Shown piece by piece: positions 1 to 6,039 of a stretch of 19,473 bases of DNA. Within the stretch, counting starts at the first letter, position 1, and every line of letters starts with the position of its first letter. Both the position numbers and the translations under genes were made by a program. This DNA comes from an uncultured bacterium (GTDB taxonomy: Bacteria; Bipolaricaulota; Bipolaricaulia; UBA7950; UBA9294). The notes below the pieces were generated by a model, which was not told the DNA's origin, made no database searches, and was given only the letters and a program-made list of their open reading frames with translations. The stretch is from positions 1 to 19,473 of the forward strand of contig CAIOGO010000001.1 of NCBI GenBank assembly GCA_903857865.1, given 5' to 3'.

Positions 1-1
1 A

Positions 2-115
2 CAGGGCAAAACCCACAACCAGGCTGTACGTGCCCTCGGGCGCCACATGGTTCGTGTCATCTGGGCGATGCTGCGAGACGGACGCGACTACGAGCCACGA
101 GGTGATGTCGCGTAG
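2..115 (+). CDS. IS110-family transposase, C-terminal fragment (cut by window edge)
   Basis: The first bases read open from the window edge to a TAG stop and give 37 residues beginning QGKTHNQAVRAL and continuing through VIWAMLRDGRDYEP. This matches the typical tail of IS110/IS116/IS902 (Transposase_20) transposases, where a basic segment is followed by a helix of the form 'A..AL.R...R..WAMLR.G..Y.P'. The catalytic DEDD part and the serine motif would lie left of the window, so integrity cannot be judged. It is followed by a GATCTTTAATTGACA repeat-like sequence and then gene remnants, which fits an accessory region. The assignment is pattern recognition on a short stretch; a different transposase family with a similar tail is possible. 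Confidence 0.7.
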   Translation, partial: QGKTHNQAVRALGRHMVRVIWAMLRDGRDYEPRGDVA

Positions 116-130
116 CTTGACAATCCAAGA

Positions 131-177
131 GGGATGTTCAGATCTTTAATTGACAGGTTCAAGCGCGGGGTCGGTCT
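131..177 (+). repeat. Degenerate copy of dispersed TCAGATCTTTA repeat
   Basis: The 11-mer TCAGATCTTTA at 138-148 recurs exactly at 1754-1764, where it follows GCGGGG and precedes a hairpin. Here the flank is degenerate (GGGATGT before it, AATTGACAGG after it). The GGGGTCAGATCTT core resembles sequences often found near REP-associated tyrosine transposases (RAYT, IS200-like); that link is recalled family knowledge, and no RAYT gene is in the window. Confidence 0.4.
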
Positions 178-290
178 CGCTCATGATGTCTGGACTGCGC
201 GAACACGCCGCCGATGCCTGCTTCCAATCACGACATGAGCCGCCACCTTCACCCAGCGAAGCTGCTGCCCACGCCGTACCGTCCGGTGCC

Positions 291-581
291 CTATTGCGCG
301 GTCTCGCTGGGCCGGGGCCTCGTCGAGCGGTACACGAGCGCCGGGTCGGTTCCTTCCTTCTGGAACCCTAGCCTGCGGGCGATGGCTGCGGAAGCAGGGT
401 TGTCGGTCTCGCGGCTCCAGGCAACCGAGAAGCCTCGCTCGAGGCACTGGTCGATCACATACGCGGACACGCGCGTCGCGTACCCCTTGCCGCGGTGCGC
501 CTCGCCGGTGGACGACCGGCAGCAGATTGCATTTCTTGCCAGGGTCGTGGACTCCCTTGTATTGTAGATTCGTCCCTCCAT
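291..581 (-). pseudogene. GNAT-type acetyltransferase remnant (C-terminal part only)
   Basis: On the minus strand one frame reads GEAHRGKGYA, then a helix ending IDQCLERGF, then WSRETDNPASAAIARRLGF. This is the acetyl-CoA pyrophosphate-binding loop (R/Q-x-x-G-x-G/A, here RGKGYA) followed by the N-x-S...A-x-x-LGF end of a GNAT N-acetyltransferase, close to the GNAT_acetyltran group that carries 'RGKGLA' and 'N.AS..LA.KLG'. Only about 90 residues of the family's usual 150-250 are recognisable. The reading frame continues upstream to 758 but that sequence looks non-coding, and no ribosome site precedes the ATG at 581. It sits between a transposase tail and an intact redox gene, so it is most likely a decayed gene. 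The substrate is unknown. Confidence 0.6.
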
Positions 582-881
582 GGTGGAGAGAAGCATGTAG
601 CGCAGAGCCTTGGTCTCCGGGCAGCAAGATGGGGGGAGAAAGCATGGGACCATGGCAACCTCCTTGCGCAGTGCGGGGCCACGGAGAAGCCGAGGCCCCG
701 CACGCCGTCTGGGGCGACGGAGTTGGATCCCGCGTTCACGCATCCGGTCCCGGGGCACAGTAGAAGACTAAACGCCCGCTCGTCCCAGATTGCCCACTGT
801 GTCCTGAGCACTCTGGCCCGGTGGAGAAGGAGCTGAGCGAATCTCCGGCCGACCGAGAGCGACGTTCTCTGGAGGACGCAC
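582..881. other. Non-coding or degraded stretch ahead of the EFR1 gene
   Basis: Reading frames cross this 300-bp stretch on both strands, but none shows a recognisable motif. It may contain the lost N-terminal part of the GNAT gene, and it must contain the promoter of the plus-strand gene that starts at 882. I could not pick a clear -10/-35 pair. Confidence 0.4.
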
Positions 882-1727
882 ATGGCAAGAGCAGAGATCT
901 ACTACTTCTCCGGAACGGGGAACTCGCTCGTCCTGGCGAAGCTCGTCGCGGAACGGTTGGGTGGAGGTCTGATCCCGATCGCTTCGGTGATCGATCGAGA
1001 GACGATCGAGTCGACCGCGGACGTCATCGGGATCGTGTTCCCGGTCTACTACGCCGACACTCCCAACATCGTCCGGCGCTTCGCGGAGAAGCTGGAGAAC
1101 GTGGAGGGGAAGTACGTCTTCGCGATCTGCAACTACGGAGGAGGCGCCGGCGACTCGCTCAAGACCGTGGACCGCATCCTCCGATCGCGTGGGAAGACAC
1201 TGTCGGCAGGGTTCGGCGTGCACATGCCGCAGAACGCGTTCCACAAGCCCTGGGAGATGAAGTCGCTCGCCTACAGACAGGCCCCGAAGAGGATCGACTT
1301 CATCGCTCGATCCATCGAAGCAAGGCGCACGGGGCTCTTCTACTCGAACGTTCTCGTTCAGGCCATGATGGTGCCGTTCCAAGGGTGGCTCCGGCGCATG
1401 ACCGCCCTGTACCTGGAGAAGGCGTCGAACACTCCCGCCCCGTCCGGTCTCACCGTCGAGCAACTGATGCCACTCGCCGACAGATCCTTTGCGGTGGACG
1501 AGAACTGCAACGGCTGCGGGACGTGCGCCCGAGTCTGCCTTGTCGACAACATCGAGATCGTGGACGCAAAGCCCGTCTGGCAGAGCCGCTGCGAGAACTG
1601 CCTCGCGTGCTTCAATTGGTGTCCCACGAACGCCATCCATGGCGCGCTCGCGAACACGGGCTACCGCTACCACCATCCCGACGTGACTGCTCGAGACATC
1701 GCTGGACAGAGCGGCGCCCTAACCTAA
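882..1727 (+). CDS. EFR1-type flavodoxin/ferredoxin fusion protein
   Basis: About 281 residues. The N-terminus carries a flavodoxin-like FMN phosphate loop, FSGTGNS (residues 9-15), followed by a Rossmann-like half with PVYYADTP near 53-60. The C-terminal third carries two [4Fe-4S] motifs of the form CxxCxxCxxxC (cysteines near 208, 211, 214, 218 and 236, 239, 242, 246). This two-part layout is the EFR1 family of ferredoxins seen in many anaerobes, expected to shuttle electrons in the cytoplasm. The partner enzyme is not evident here. The start is supported by GGAGG seven bases before ATG. The gene stands alone between a GNAT remnant and a GGGGTCAG hairpin repeat, so it may be part of a mobile or recently acquired segment. 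All eight cluster cysteines are present, so it should be functional. Confidence 0.9.
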   Translation: MARAEIYYFSGTGNSLVLAKLVAERLGGGLIPIASVIDRETIESTADVIGIVFPVYYADTPNIVRRFAEKLENVEGKYVFAICNYGGGAGDSLKTVDRILRSRGKTLSAGFGVHMPQNAFHKPWEMKSLAYRQAPKRIDFIARSIEARRTGLFYSNVLVQAMMVPFQGWLRRMTALYLEKASNTPAPSGLTVEQLMPLADRSFAVDENCNGCGTCARVCLVDNIEIVDAKPVWQSRCENCLACFNWCPTNAIHGALANTGYRYHHPDVTARDIAGQSGALT

Positions 1728-1747
1728 GTCCCTGGTTCTGCTAAGAC

Positions 1748-1781
1748 GCGGGGTCAGATCTTTACTCTTGGTGTCAAGAGT
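1748..1781 (+). repeat. GGGGTCAG hairpin repeat (REP-like)
   Basis: GCGGGGTCAG at 1748-1757 is followed by ATCTTT and a perfect 7-bp stem, ACTCTTG (1764-1770) and CAAGAGT (1775-1781), with loop GTGT. The GGGGTCAG foot next to a hairpin has the layout of REP sequences mobilised by RAYT transposases. It lies 20 bp after the EFR1 stop codon and could also act as a transcript end, although no T-run follows. The same GCGGGGTCAG foot plus hairpin recurs on the minus strand at 4072-4098. Confidence 0.55.
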
Positions 1782-1951
1782 GCGCCAACAGACCTCGCGA
1801 GCCCGCCGGCGTTGATCAGCTGGCGTTCCATTCCCCTATCGTGACGTCCGTCCCGCGTCGCAGCGCGTGCTCAAAGATGAGGCGCCTGTGCACAGAGTAC
1901 ATGCTACGCTCACGTGGTACCCTGTGCCAGGCTCATCGGGAGACGTCACGG

Positions 1952-1966
1952 GCCTGCAGTGCAGGC
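1952..1966. promoter_or_regulatory. 15-bp palindrome, possible operator
   Basis: GCCTGCA and TGCAGGC flank a single central G, making a 7-bp inverted repeat 45 bp ahead of the membrane-protein start. The spacing and symmetry suit a dimeric regulator, but no regulator gene is adjacent. Confidence 0.3.
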
Positions 1967-2011
1967 TGCTCAAGAGCTGGAGCAGCCGAGATTGGCAGAG
2001 GAGGAGTCAGA

Positions 2012-2392
2012 ATGGCAGACAACGGCGTCTTTGACGTAGGCCGTAGGGAGGCTCTCGAGTCGCAGGTTCGGAGAGTCAGCATGCCGCTGGCGGCGGCCGC
2101 CAGGTGGATCAAGTTCCTCGCCGCGCTGACAATCGCCGGCGCGGTCCTCTCGGTCCTCGCGTCGCTGTGGAGTCTGCTCTTCGTTTGGCTTCCGATCTGG
2201 GCGTCGGTCTTGCTCTACATGGCCGCAACGCGAGTGGCGAGTGCGTGTTCGACCGGGAAGGAAGCGGAGCTTGTCGAGGCTCTGGATCGCCTGCGACTCT
2301 ACTTCCTCATCTCGGGCGTCGTGACTCTCATCGCACTCGTTCTCGTCGTCGTCGGCATGTTCGCCGGAGTGCCGCTCGACGTCGGCATCTGA
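2012..2392 (+). CDS. Small three-helix membrane protein, possibly DUF5362-like
   Basis: A 126-residue protein with a charged N-terminus, then hydrophobic segments at about 33-53, 55-72 and 97-119. A soluble loop with EAELVEALDRL lies between the second and third. The layout and the wording of the helices resemble the DUF5362 family of small inner-membrane proteins; no function is known. I chose the ATG at 2012 because GAGGAGG stands six bases before it. An upstream in-frame ATG at 1841 would add 57 residues of low-quality, arginine- and cysteine-rich sequence with no ribosome site. The gene converges with vapC, whose stop is only 60 bp away. Family assignment is tentative; membrane nature is clear. 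Confidence 0.7.
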   Translation: MADNGVFDVGRREALESQVRRVSMPLAAAARWIKFLAALTIAGAVLSVLASLWSLLFVWLPIWASVLLYMAATRVASACSTGKEAELVEALDRLRLYFLISGVVTLIALVLVVVGMFAGVPLDVGI

Positions 2393-2452
2393 GGCCACAT
2401 CGAGGCGCTTCCTCGTGAGCAGCCTGCTGGTATTGACGCCCACACGGCGCTA

Positions 2453-2842
2453 CTAGGAATCGCTGGAACGGACCTTGTTCACGAACGTCACGTCCTCGAG
2501 TCCCTCGAAGTCGGCGTCCTGGGTCCAGATGTGAGCTGCGTGGATCCGCGCGGTGGCGAGGATGACGCTGTCGGCCATCGGGAGCTTGTGTTCGAGGCTG
2601 AGTTCGGCAGCGAGGATGGCGATGCGCTCGTTCAGCTCGACGATCGTGCCCTGACGCATCAGCGCGACGGTCTGCAGCGCCGCCGCTGCGCCGCGCTGCC
2701 GCAGCACGACCTTGAACACCTCGTAGAGGCACACGGTGGGAACGATGAGGTCCTCGGGGTCTCGAAGCGGTCGGGCAAAGACCTTGGCATTCGGGCCGTC
2801 GGCGAAGTACTCGAGCCAGCCGGACGAATCGACCAAGTTCAT
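2453..2842 (-). CDS. vapC: VapC-type PIN-domain ribonuclease toxin
   Basis: A 129-residue PIN-domain protein. The acidic metal-binding set is visible: D5 in MNLVDSSGWLEYF, E41 in LYEVFK, D91 in LPMADSVILATAR and D109 in IWTQDADFEG. VapC toxins use these residues to bind Mg or Mn and cut RNA, often tRNA or rRNA; the target here cannot be read from sequence. Its ATG overlaps the stop of the upstream AbrB-type gene by four bases (ATGA), the usual arrangement for antitoxin then toxin. Length is normal for VapC and no catalytic residue is missing, so it should be active. Confidence 0.92.
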   Translation of the reverse strand: MNLVDSSGWLEYFADGPNAKVFARPLRDPEDLIVPTVCLYEVFKVVLRQRGAAAALQTVALMRQGTIVELNERIAILAAELSLEHKLPMADSVILATARIHAAHIWTQDADFEGLEDVTFVNKVRSSDS

Positions 2843-3045
2843 GCTCTGTCGGTCTCGCGTTCCACGGTCGTGTCGATTCCCTTGAGGAACCCGCGCACCG
2901 CGCGAAGCGGCCTCACGGGGATCACCTCGATCCGATCGCCGTGAGCGATCATCTCGACGTCCTGGCCCGGAACGAGATCGAGCGCGGCGCGCACCGACTT
3001 CGGAATCACGATCTGGTACTTCGGCGAGATCCGCACCTTCTCCAC
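2839..3045 (-). CDS. vapB: AbrB/MazE-family VapB antitoxin
   Basis: A 68-residue protein beginning MEKVRISPKYQIVIPKSVR, the swapped-hairpin AbrB/SpoVT DNA-binding fold, with 'GDRIEVIPV' closing the domain. The C-terminal part, from about PLRAVRGFLKG onward, is the likely toxin-binding tail. I place the start at a GTG (3045) because GGAGGA stands five bases upstream and the family N-terminus begins there; a longer frame back to 3141 has no ribosome site. As antitoxin it should neutralise the downstream VapC and, with it, repress its own promoter at the inverted repeat upstream. Confidence 0.88.
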   Translation of the reverse strand: MEKVRISPKYQIVIPKSVRAALDLVPGQDVEMIAHGDRIEVIPVRPLRAVRGFLKGIDTTVERETDRA

Positions 3046-3054
3046 GGCTTTCCT

Positions 3055-3097
3055 CCGATCGATCGACAACGCGTCATACGACACCATGATCGATCGG
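3055..3097 (-). promoter_or_regulatory. Likely VapBC operator: 10-bp inverted repeat
   Basis: CCGATCGATC at 3055-3064 and GATCGATCGG at 3088-3097 are perfect inverted copies with centres about 33 bp apart. They start 10 bp ahead of the vapB GTG. The outer arm lies inside the spacer of the putative promoter, so bound VapBC would block RNA polymerase. Autoregulation through such repeats is established for VapBC systems; its action at this site is inferred. Confidence 0.6.
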
Positions 3098-3111
3098 GAC
3101 GGCGATGTCAA
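3083..3111 (-). promoter_or_regulatory. Putative vapBC promoter
   Basis: On the minus strand a perfect -35 box TTGACA (3111-3106) is followed after 17 bp by CATGGT (3088-3083), a weak -10 with three of six consensus positions. It overlaps the operator repeat and lies ahead of vapB. Three CACGCA copies (3121-3126, 3132-3137, 3139-3144) sit just upstream of the -35. Confidence 0.45.
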
Positions 3112-3192
3112 GCGCAAGTTCACGCAATAAACACGCATCACGCAAAGGGCGTGAAGGCCCGAGGTGTCAACACCATTCCGAGACTGGATACG

Positions 3193-3945
3193 CTAGGTCG
3201 GCACCTTCCCGACCGGCGCGACGTAGAGCGAGATTTCGTCCACACCGTTGACGCCGACGAACTTGTCGAGCAGGTCCTGGTTGTAGGAAACGATCGCGCA
3301 GGTGCCGGCTCCGATGGCCTCGCAGGCGAGGTAGAGGTTTTGGCAGATGTGGCCGCAGCTGAGAAGGATGTCCTTGAGGGAATCGGGGCCGTAGCGCCAC
3401 TCGGTGCGGTAGGGGATCGCGGCCCAGATGAACGTCACGGCTGCCGTATCCACGAACTGCTGCCCACAGCACACTGCGGCCAGACTGGATTCGTCCTCGA
3501 CGTGACCCGCCCGGACCTTGACGAGCCGGTGTTCGAGCGCGCCGTAGCGGTAGAGGCCTCGCGGTACCGACTCAACGTTGCGGATCCAGAGGTACGTCTC
3601 GAATGGGTGTCGACAGCCGCCGGACGGCACGGTGCGCATCATCGCCCAGCCGCTCCTCGGATGAGTGCGCCGAATCCCCTGCGTCGCCCAGAGGAGGAAC
3701 GACAGCTCCTCGAGCGTGAGGGCCTCGTCCGAGAACTGCCGCCGGCTCTCGCGCTTCCGAATCGCCTCAACGAGGGGCATCGCTCCAAGCGCGATCTTGT
3801 CGGCAGGCACGAGGGGGATCACCTTGGCTCCGGCCTCGATCGGTTTCTCGAGTGGCGGCGGGGTGACGCCCTTGCGCTGGTCGCTCTCGTGCGATTCCAG
3901 CGCCTCCGGCGACGGGTTTCTCAAGTGCTGTCGACTCATGCCCAT
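3193..3945 (-). CDS. SagB/ThcOx-type nitroreductase-family oxidoreductase
   Basis: A 250-residue protein of the FMN-dependent nitroreductase fold, SagB/ThcOx branch. The diagnostic RESRRQF (65-71) binds the FMN phosphate. It is followed by LTLEELSFLLWATQG, a GLYRY segment near 130 and the C-terminal GHICQNLYLACEAIGAGTCAI helix. SagB enzymes oxidise azoline rings to azoles in modified peptides, but many stand-alone members have unknown substrates. No precursor peptide, YcaO cyclodehydratase or leader-binding protein lies nearby, so an azole-forming role is not supported. The ATG at 3945 has GGGAG seven bases upstream; a second ATG two codons in is also possible. There is no signal peptide. It is monocistronic, between vapB and a secreted-protein gene. 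Confidence 0.88.
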   Translation of the reverse strand: MGMSRQHLRNPSPEALESHESDQRKGVTPPPLEKPIEAGAKVIPLVPADKIALGAMPLVEAIRKRESRRQFSDEALTLEELSFLLWATQGIRRTHPRSGWAMMRTVPSGGCRHPFETYLWIRNVESVPRGLYRYGALEHRLVKVRAGHVEDESSLAAVCCGQQFVDTAAVTFIWAAIPYRTEWRYGPDSLKDILLSCGHICQNLYLACEAIGAGTCAIVSYNQDLLDKFVGVNGVDEISLYVAPVGKVPT

Positions 3946-4071
3946 TCGGGGTCTCCCTTCAAGCTCTTACTCAAATATGTCGCGCTTGCGGCTGGACGCG
4001 TTCAACAGTCACGGGCACCGGCTTGCCGTCCCGGAGGCGCGTTGCTGCGCAAGGGGGCTTTGGGCCAACGA

Positions 4072-4098
4072 AGACGCCTGAGCGTCTCCTGACCCCGC
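4072..4098 (-). repeat. GGGGTCAG hairpin repeat (REP-like), minus-strand copy
   Basis: Read on the minus strand, GCGGGGTCAG (4098-4089) is followed by one G and a perfect stem AGACGC/GCGTCT (4087-4082 and 4077-4072) with loop TCAG. Foot plus hairpin is the same design as at 1748-1781, although the stem sequence differs. It lies 36 bp downstream of the secreted-protein gene and may double as its transcript end, without a T-run. Confidence 0.55.
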
Positions 4099-4133
4099 TC
4101 GGGCATCCAGGCAAACGGTCGCTAGACTCCGCT

Positions 4134-4502
4134 CTACGGCGCTGGAGAGAACCAGGCCGTCTTTACGGTCTTCTTGGCGTTCGCGCCGACGAGCGAGAGC
4201 TGGACGGTTCCTCCAGGCACGACGTTCACGGTGATCCCGACGAGGAGCCCGTTGCCCCACGGGTGGATGCCGGTGACCTCCCCGCCACCGAGAACGACGA
4301 TGTCCGCCGGGGTCAGGCTGACCGCCGCGCTGAACGAGAAGACAATCATCGTCTGCAGCTTCCCCGTGGCGTTGTCCACGAGATAGACAGGTCCGGTTGG
4401 AGTGACGAACGTGCGGAGCGGAATGTTGAGCGAGGTCTGAGATGCTGCGAGGACTCCGACCACCAAGACTGCGAGACAAGCGACTGCAAGAGCCTTTCTC
4501 AC
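4134..4502 (-). CDS. Small secreted protein with Ig-like (Big_12-like) fold
   Basis: A 122-residue protein with a clear Sec signal peptide (basic RK, then a hydrophobic stretch ALAVACLAVLVVGVLA). No lipobox cysteine follows, so it is probably released to the periplasm or outside. The mature part is a single beta-rich domain. The pattern 'FSFSAAVSLTPADIVV', then 'GGGEVTGI', then 'GGTVQLSL' resembles bacterial Ig-like domains of the Big_12 type, usually found as repeats in large surface proteins; here it stands alone. I moved the start to the GTG at 4502, which has GGGAGG eight bases upstream; the GTG at 4511 overlaps that ribosome site. Function is unknown. Confidence 0.65.
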   Translation of the reverse strand: MRKALAVACLAVLVVGVLAASQTSLNIPLRTFVTPTGPVYLVDNATGKLQTMIVFSFSAAVSLTPADIVVLGGGEVTGIHPWGNGLLVGITVNVVPGGTVQLSLVGANAKKTVKTAWFSPAP

Positions 4503-4692
4503 GTAACCCACCTCCCGAGTGGCTACACGCTACAACGCCGCCCCAATCCCTCGACCCAGGCAGCGCATCCGTGGCGCAGTCTACGACAACGGGAGGCCTC
4601 CGAGTCAAGTCCCCTGGGCGGCGCGTGGTCAAATAAATCTGTCGCGAAGACGGGGCGTCGTTGCCACGCCGTCGTCGCCGGGCGTCCAGCGC

Positions 4693-4839
4693 CTACTTCC
4701 GTTGGCAGTACGGGACGCTCTTCCCGCCGGTGTGATGCGTCGCGCATGCCTCGCAGTTGCCGTGACGCTCGCACTTCACCTTCGGGCAGGGGCAGCTCGA
4801 ATGGACGTCCTGCGCTGTCTTGCGTTTCGTATCGGTCAT
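4693..4839 (-). CDS. Small six-cysteine protein (48 aa), probable metal-binding
   Basis: A short intact gene that begins at the ATG at 4839, 12 bp after the lipoprotein stop, with a GA/GG-rich ribosome site (GAGGGCGGGG). It encodes 48 residues. The first 13 are polar and the rest is cysteine-rich: SSCPCPKVKCERHGNCEAC, then THH and finally VPYCQRK. Cysteines fall at 16, 18, 23, 29, 32 and 45, with histidines at 13, 26, 35 and 36. The CPC-x4-C-x2-HG-x-C-x2-C pattern, with a late C near the end, recalls small cysteine-rich proteins of unknown function in anaerobes. Metal binding is inferred from the ligands. There is no signal peptide. Close spacing suggests cotranscription with the lipoprotein. 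Confidence 0.72.
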   Translation of the reverse strand: MTDTKRKTAQDVHSSCPCPKVKCERHGNCEACATHHTGGKSVPYCQRK

Positions 4840-4851
4840 GTTGCCCCGCCC

Positions 4852-5925
4852 TCAGAACTGGATCTCGAGTCCGGCCGGCGCCGCGCCGGGGAATCCCGAG
4901 ATCTCTCTTCCGGTCAGGACTCCTGTCACCGGGTCGATCTCGACGATCCGATGGCGATCCACGTCGACGGCCCACAGTTTCCCGTCGTAGGAGTCGATGG
5001 CCGTGACGGGGAAGATGCCCGAGGGAAGCTCGACGCCCTGTCCGTCGACCTGTAGCTGCGTGTTTGCCATGAGGTCGTAGCCGGGGACGATTCGGATCTT
5101 CCACAGGACGTGCGTCTCGCCTTCGAGGTACCAGAGAAAGCCGGGCGCGTTCGTCACGGGAACCCAGTCGAGGCCCTGCGGTGTCCAAAGGAACGGTACG
5201 TCTCGCACCTGAAGCGAGGTCGCCTTGAAGTACGTTTGGCCGAAGGAATCGAACACCTGGGCCGTGTCGGGGTTGAGGCGATAGATCATGCGCGACTGTC
5301 CATCGACGTGCCACAGCATCTTCTGGCCGGTCGCACCGTAGGTGATCTCTTCCGGCGACTGCGCCGGCGCCGGCTTCTCCTGCAGTAGCGCGCCGGTCAC
5401 GGGGTCGAGGTAGATGATCTTCTGGAAGCCCTCGTTCGCGCAGGCAATGACGAGCGTGGTGAGCCCGTTCACGGTCGCGATGGTGACACCGCGGGGCTCC
5501 TTGGCCGGAAGGTCGAAGAAGCCGAGCGTGGCGCCGTCGAGCGACAGTCGATAGACGCGGTCGAGGCTTTCGTCCGTCACCCAGACGGCCGGGTTGACGC
5601 GGATTGCGACCGTCTCGGTCGCCGTCTTCCCGTTCTCGGCGCGGACCGTGAGGGAGAGCGTAAATGTGCCGGCCCGCTGGTACGTGTACGTTCCCGACGT
5701 CTCGTAGGACTCGTCCTCCGTTCCGAAGGTCCAGTGATACGTGCTGATCCCGTCCGTCCCGGTCGATCCTGTCCCGTCGAACGTGACGGTCAGCGGCACG
5801 GTGCCGTCTGTCGCGCTGACGCCGATCACGGCCGAGGTGCCAGGGCCGAAGAGGTCGCAACCCGCTAGACCTATGGCGAGCAGCGTGCCGATGAGCGATA
5901 GAGCCACCATACTGAGTCTCTTCAT
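4852..5925 (-). CDS. Lipoprotein with PKD-like domain and beta-propeller-type repeats
   Basis: A 357-residue lipoprotein. The N-terminus has a charged MKR, a hydrophobic core and the lipobox LAGC with the cysteine at 23. A PKD-like Ig domain covers about 30-110 (TVTFDGTGSTG, YHWTFGTEDES, GTFTLSLTV). From about 113 to the end, repeating units such as WVTDESLDRVYRLSLDG, IIYLDPVTGALL and HRIVEIDPVTGVL look like blades of a six- or seven-bladed NHL/SMP-30-like propeller. Such lipoproteins act in the cell envelope by binding sugars or proteins; no catalytic site is recognised. The start at 5925 has GGGAGG four bases upstream; a longer frame to 6024 is not supported. It follows the VIT-VWA gene by 114 bp and precedes the Cys-rich gene by 12 bp. 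Confidence 0.85.
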   Translation of the reverse strand: MKRLSMVALSLIGTLLAIGLAGCDLFGPGTSAVIGVSATDGTVPLTVTFDGTGSTGTDGISTYHWTFGTEDESYETSGTYTYQRAGTFTLSLTVRAENGKTATETVAIRVNPAVWVTDESLDRVYRLSLDGATLGFFDLPAKEPRGVTIATVNGLTTLVIACANEGFQKIIYLDPVTGALLQEKPAPAQSPEEITYGATGQKMLWHVDGQSRMIYRLNPDTAQVFDSFGQTYFKATSLQVRDVPFLWTPQGLDWVPVTNAPGFLWYLEGETHVLWKIRIVPGYDLMANTQLQVDGQGVELPSGIFPVTAIDSYDGKLWAVDVDRHRIVEIDPVTGVLTGREISGFPGAAPAGLEIQF

Positions 5926-6039
5926 CTTGCCTCCCCTTCGAGCCGTCTCTCTCGGCCAGACTAGACCACGGCGAGGCGCCGGGCAAGCGCAAGCCGGGCA
6001 GCGGCTCGGCGACAGTGCCTGCACCGACCTGATGCAGAA

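Larger units (their letters stand above)
1728..2011. other. Intergenic region with hairpin repeat and upstream palindrome
   Basis: This 284-bp gap holds the GGGGTCAG hairpin repeat near its left end and a 15-bp palindrome near 1952-1966, just ahead of the small membrane-protein gene. A longer in-frame ORF reaches back to 1841, but the ribosome site GAGGAGG at about 1999-2005 points to the start at 2012, so the upstream frame is read as non-coding. No clear promoter was identified. Confidence 0.5.

Noticed and set aside
3159-3175. GGTGT-CA-ACACC inverted repeat as a terminator of the SagB gene
   Set aside because: The loop is only two bases and no T-run follows, so the stem would be too weak.
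4725-4745. Apparent frameshift in the small Cys-rich gene
   Set aside because: On careful re-reading of the reverse complement (TGCGCGACGCATCAC) the frame is continuous to the stop at 4693.
5926-6039. Promoter between the VIT-VWA gene and the lipoprotein gene (TTGCCC-17-TAGTCT)
   Set aside because: Only seven of twelve consensus positions match; too weak to list in GC-rich DNA.
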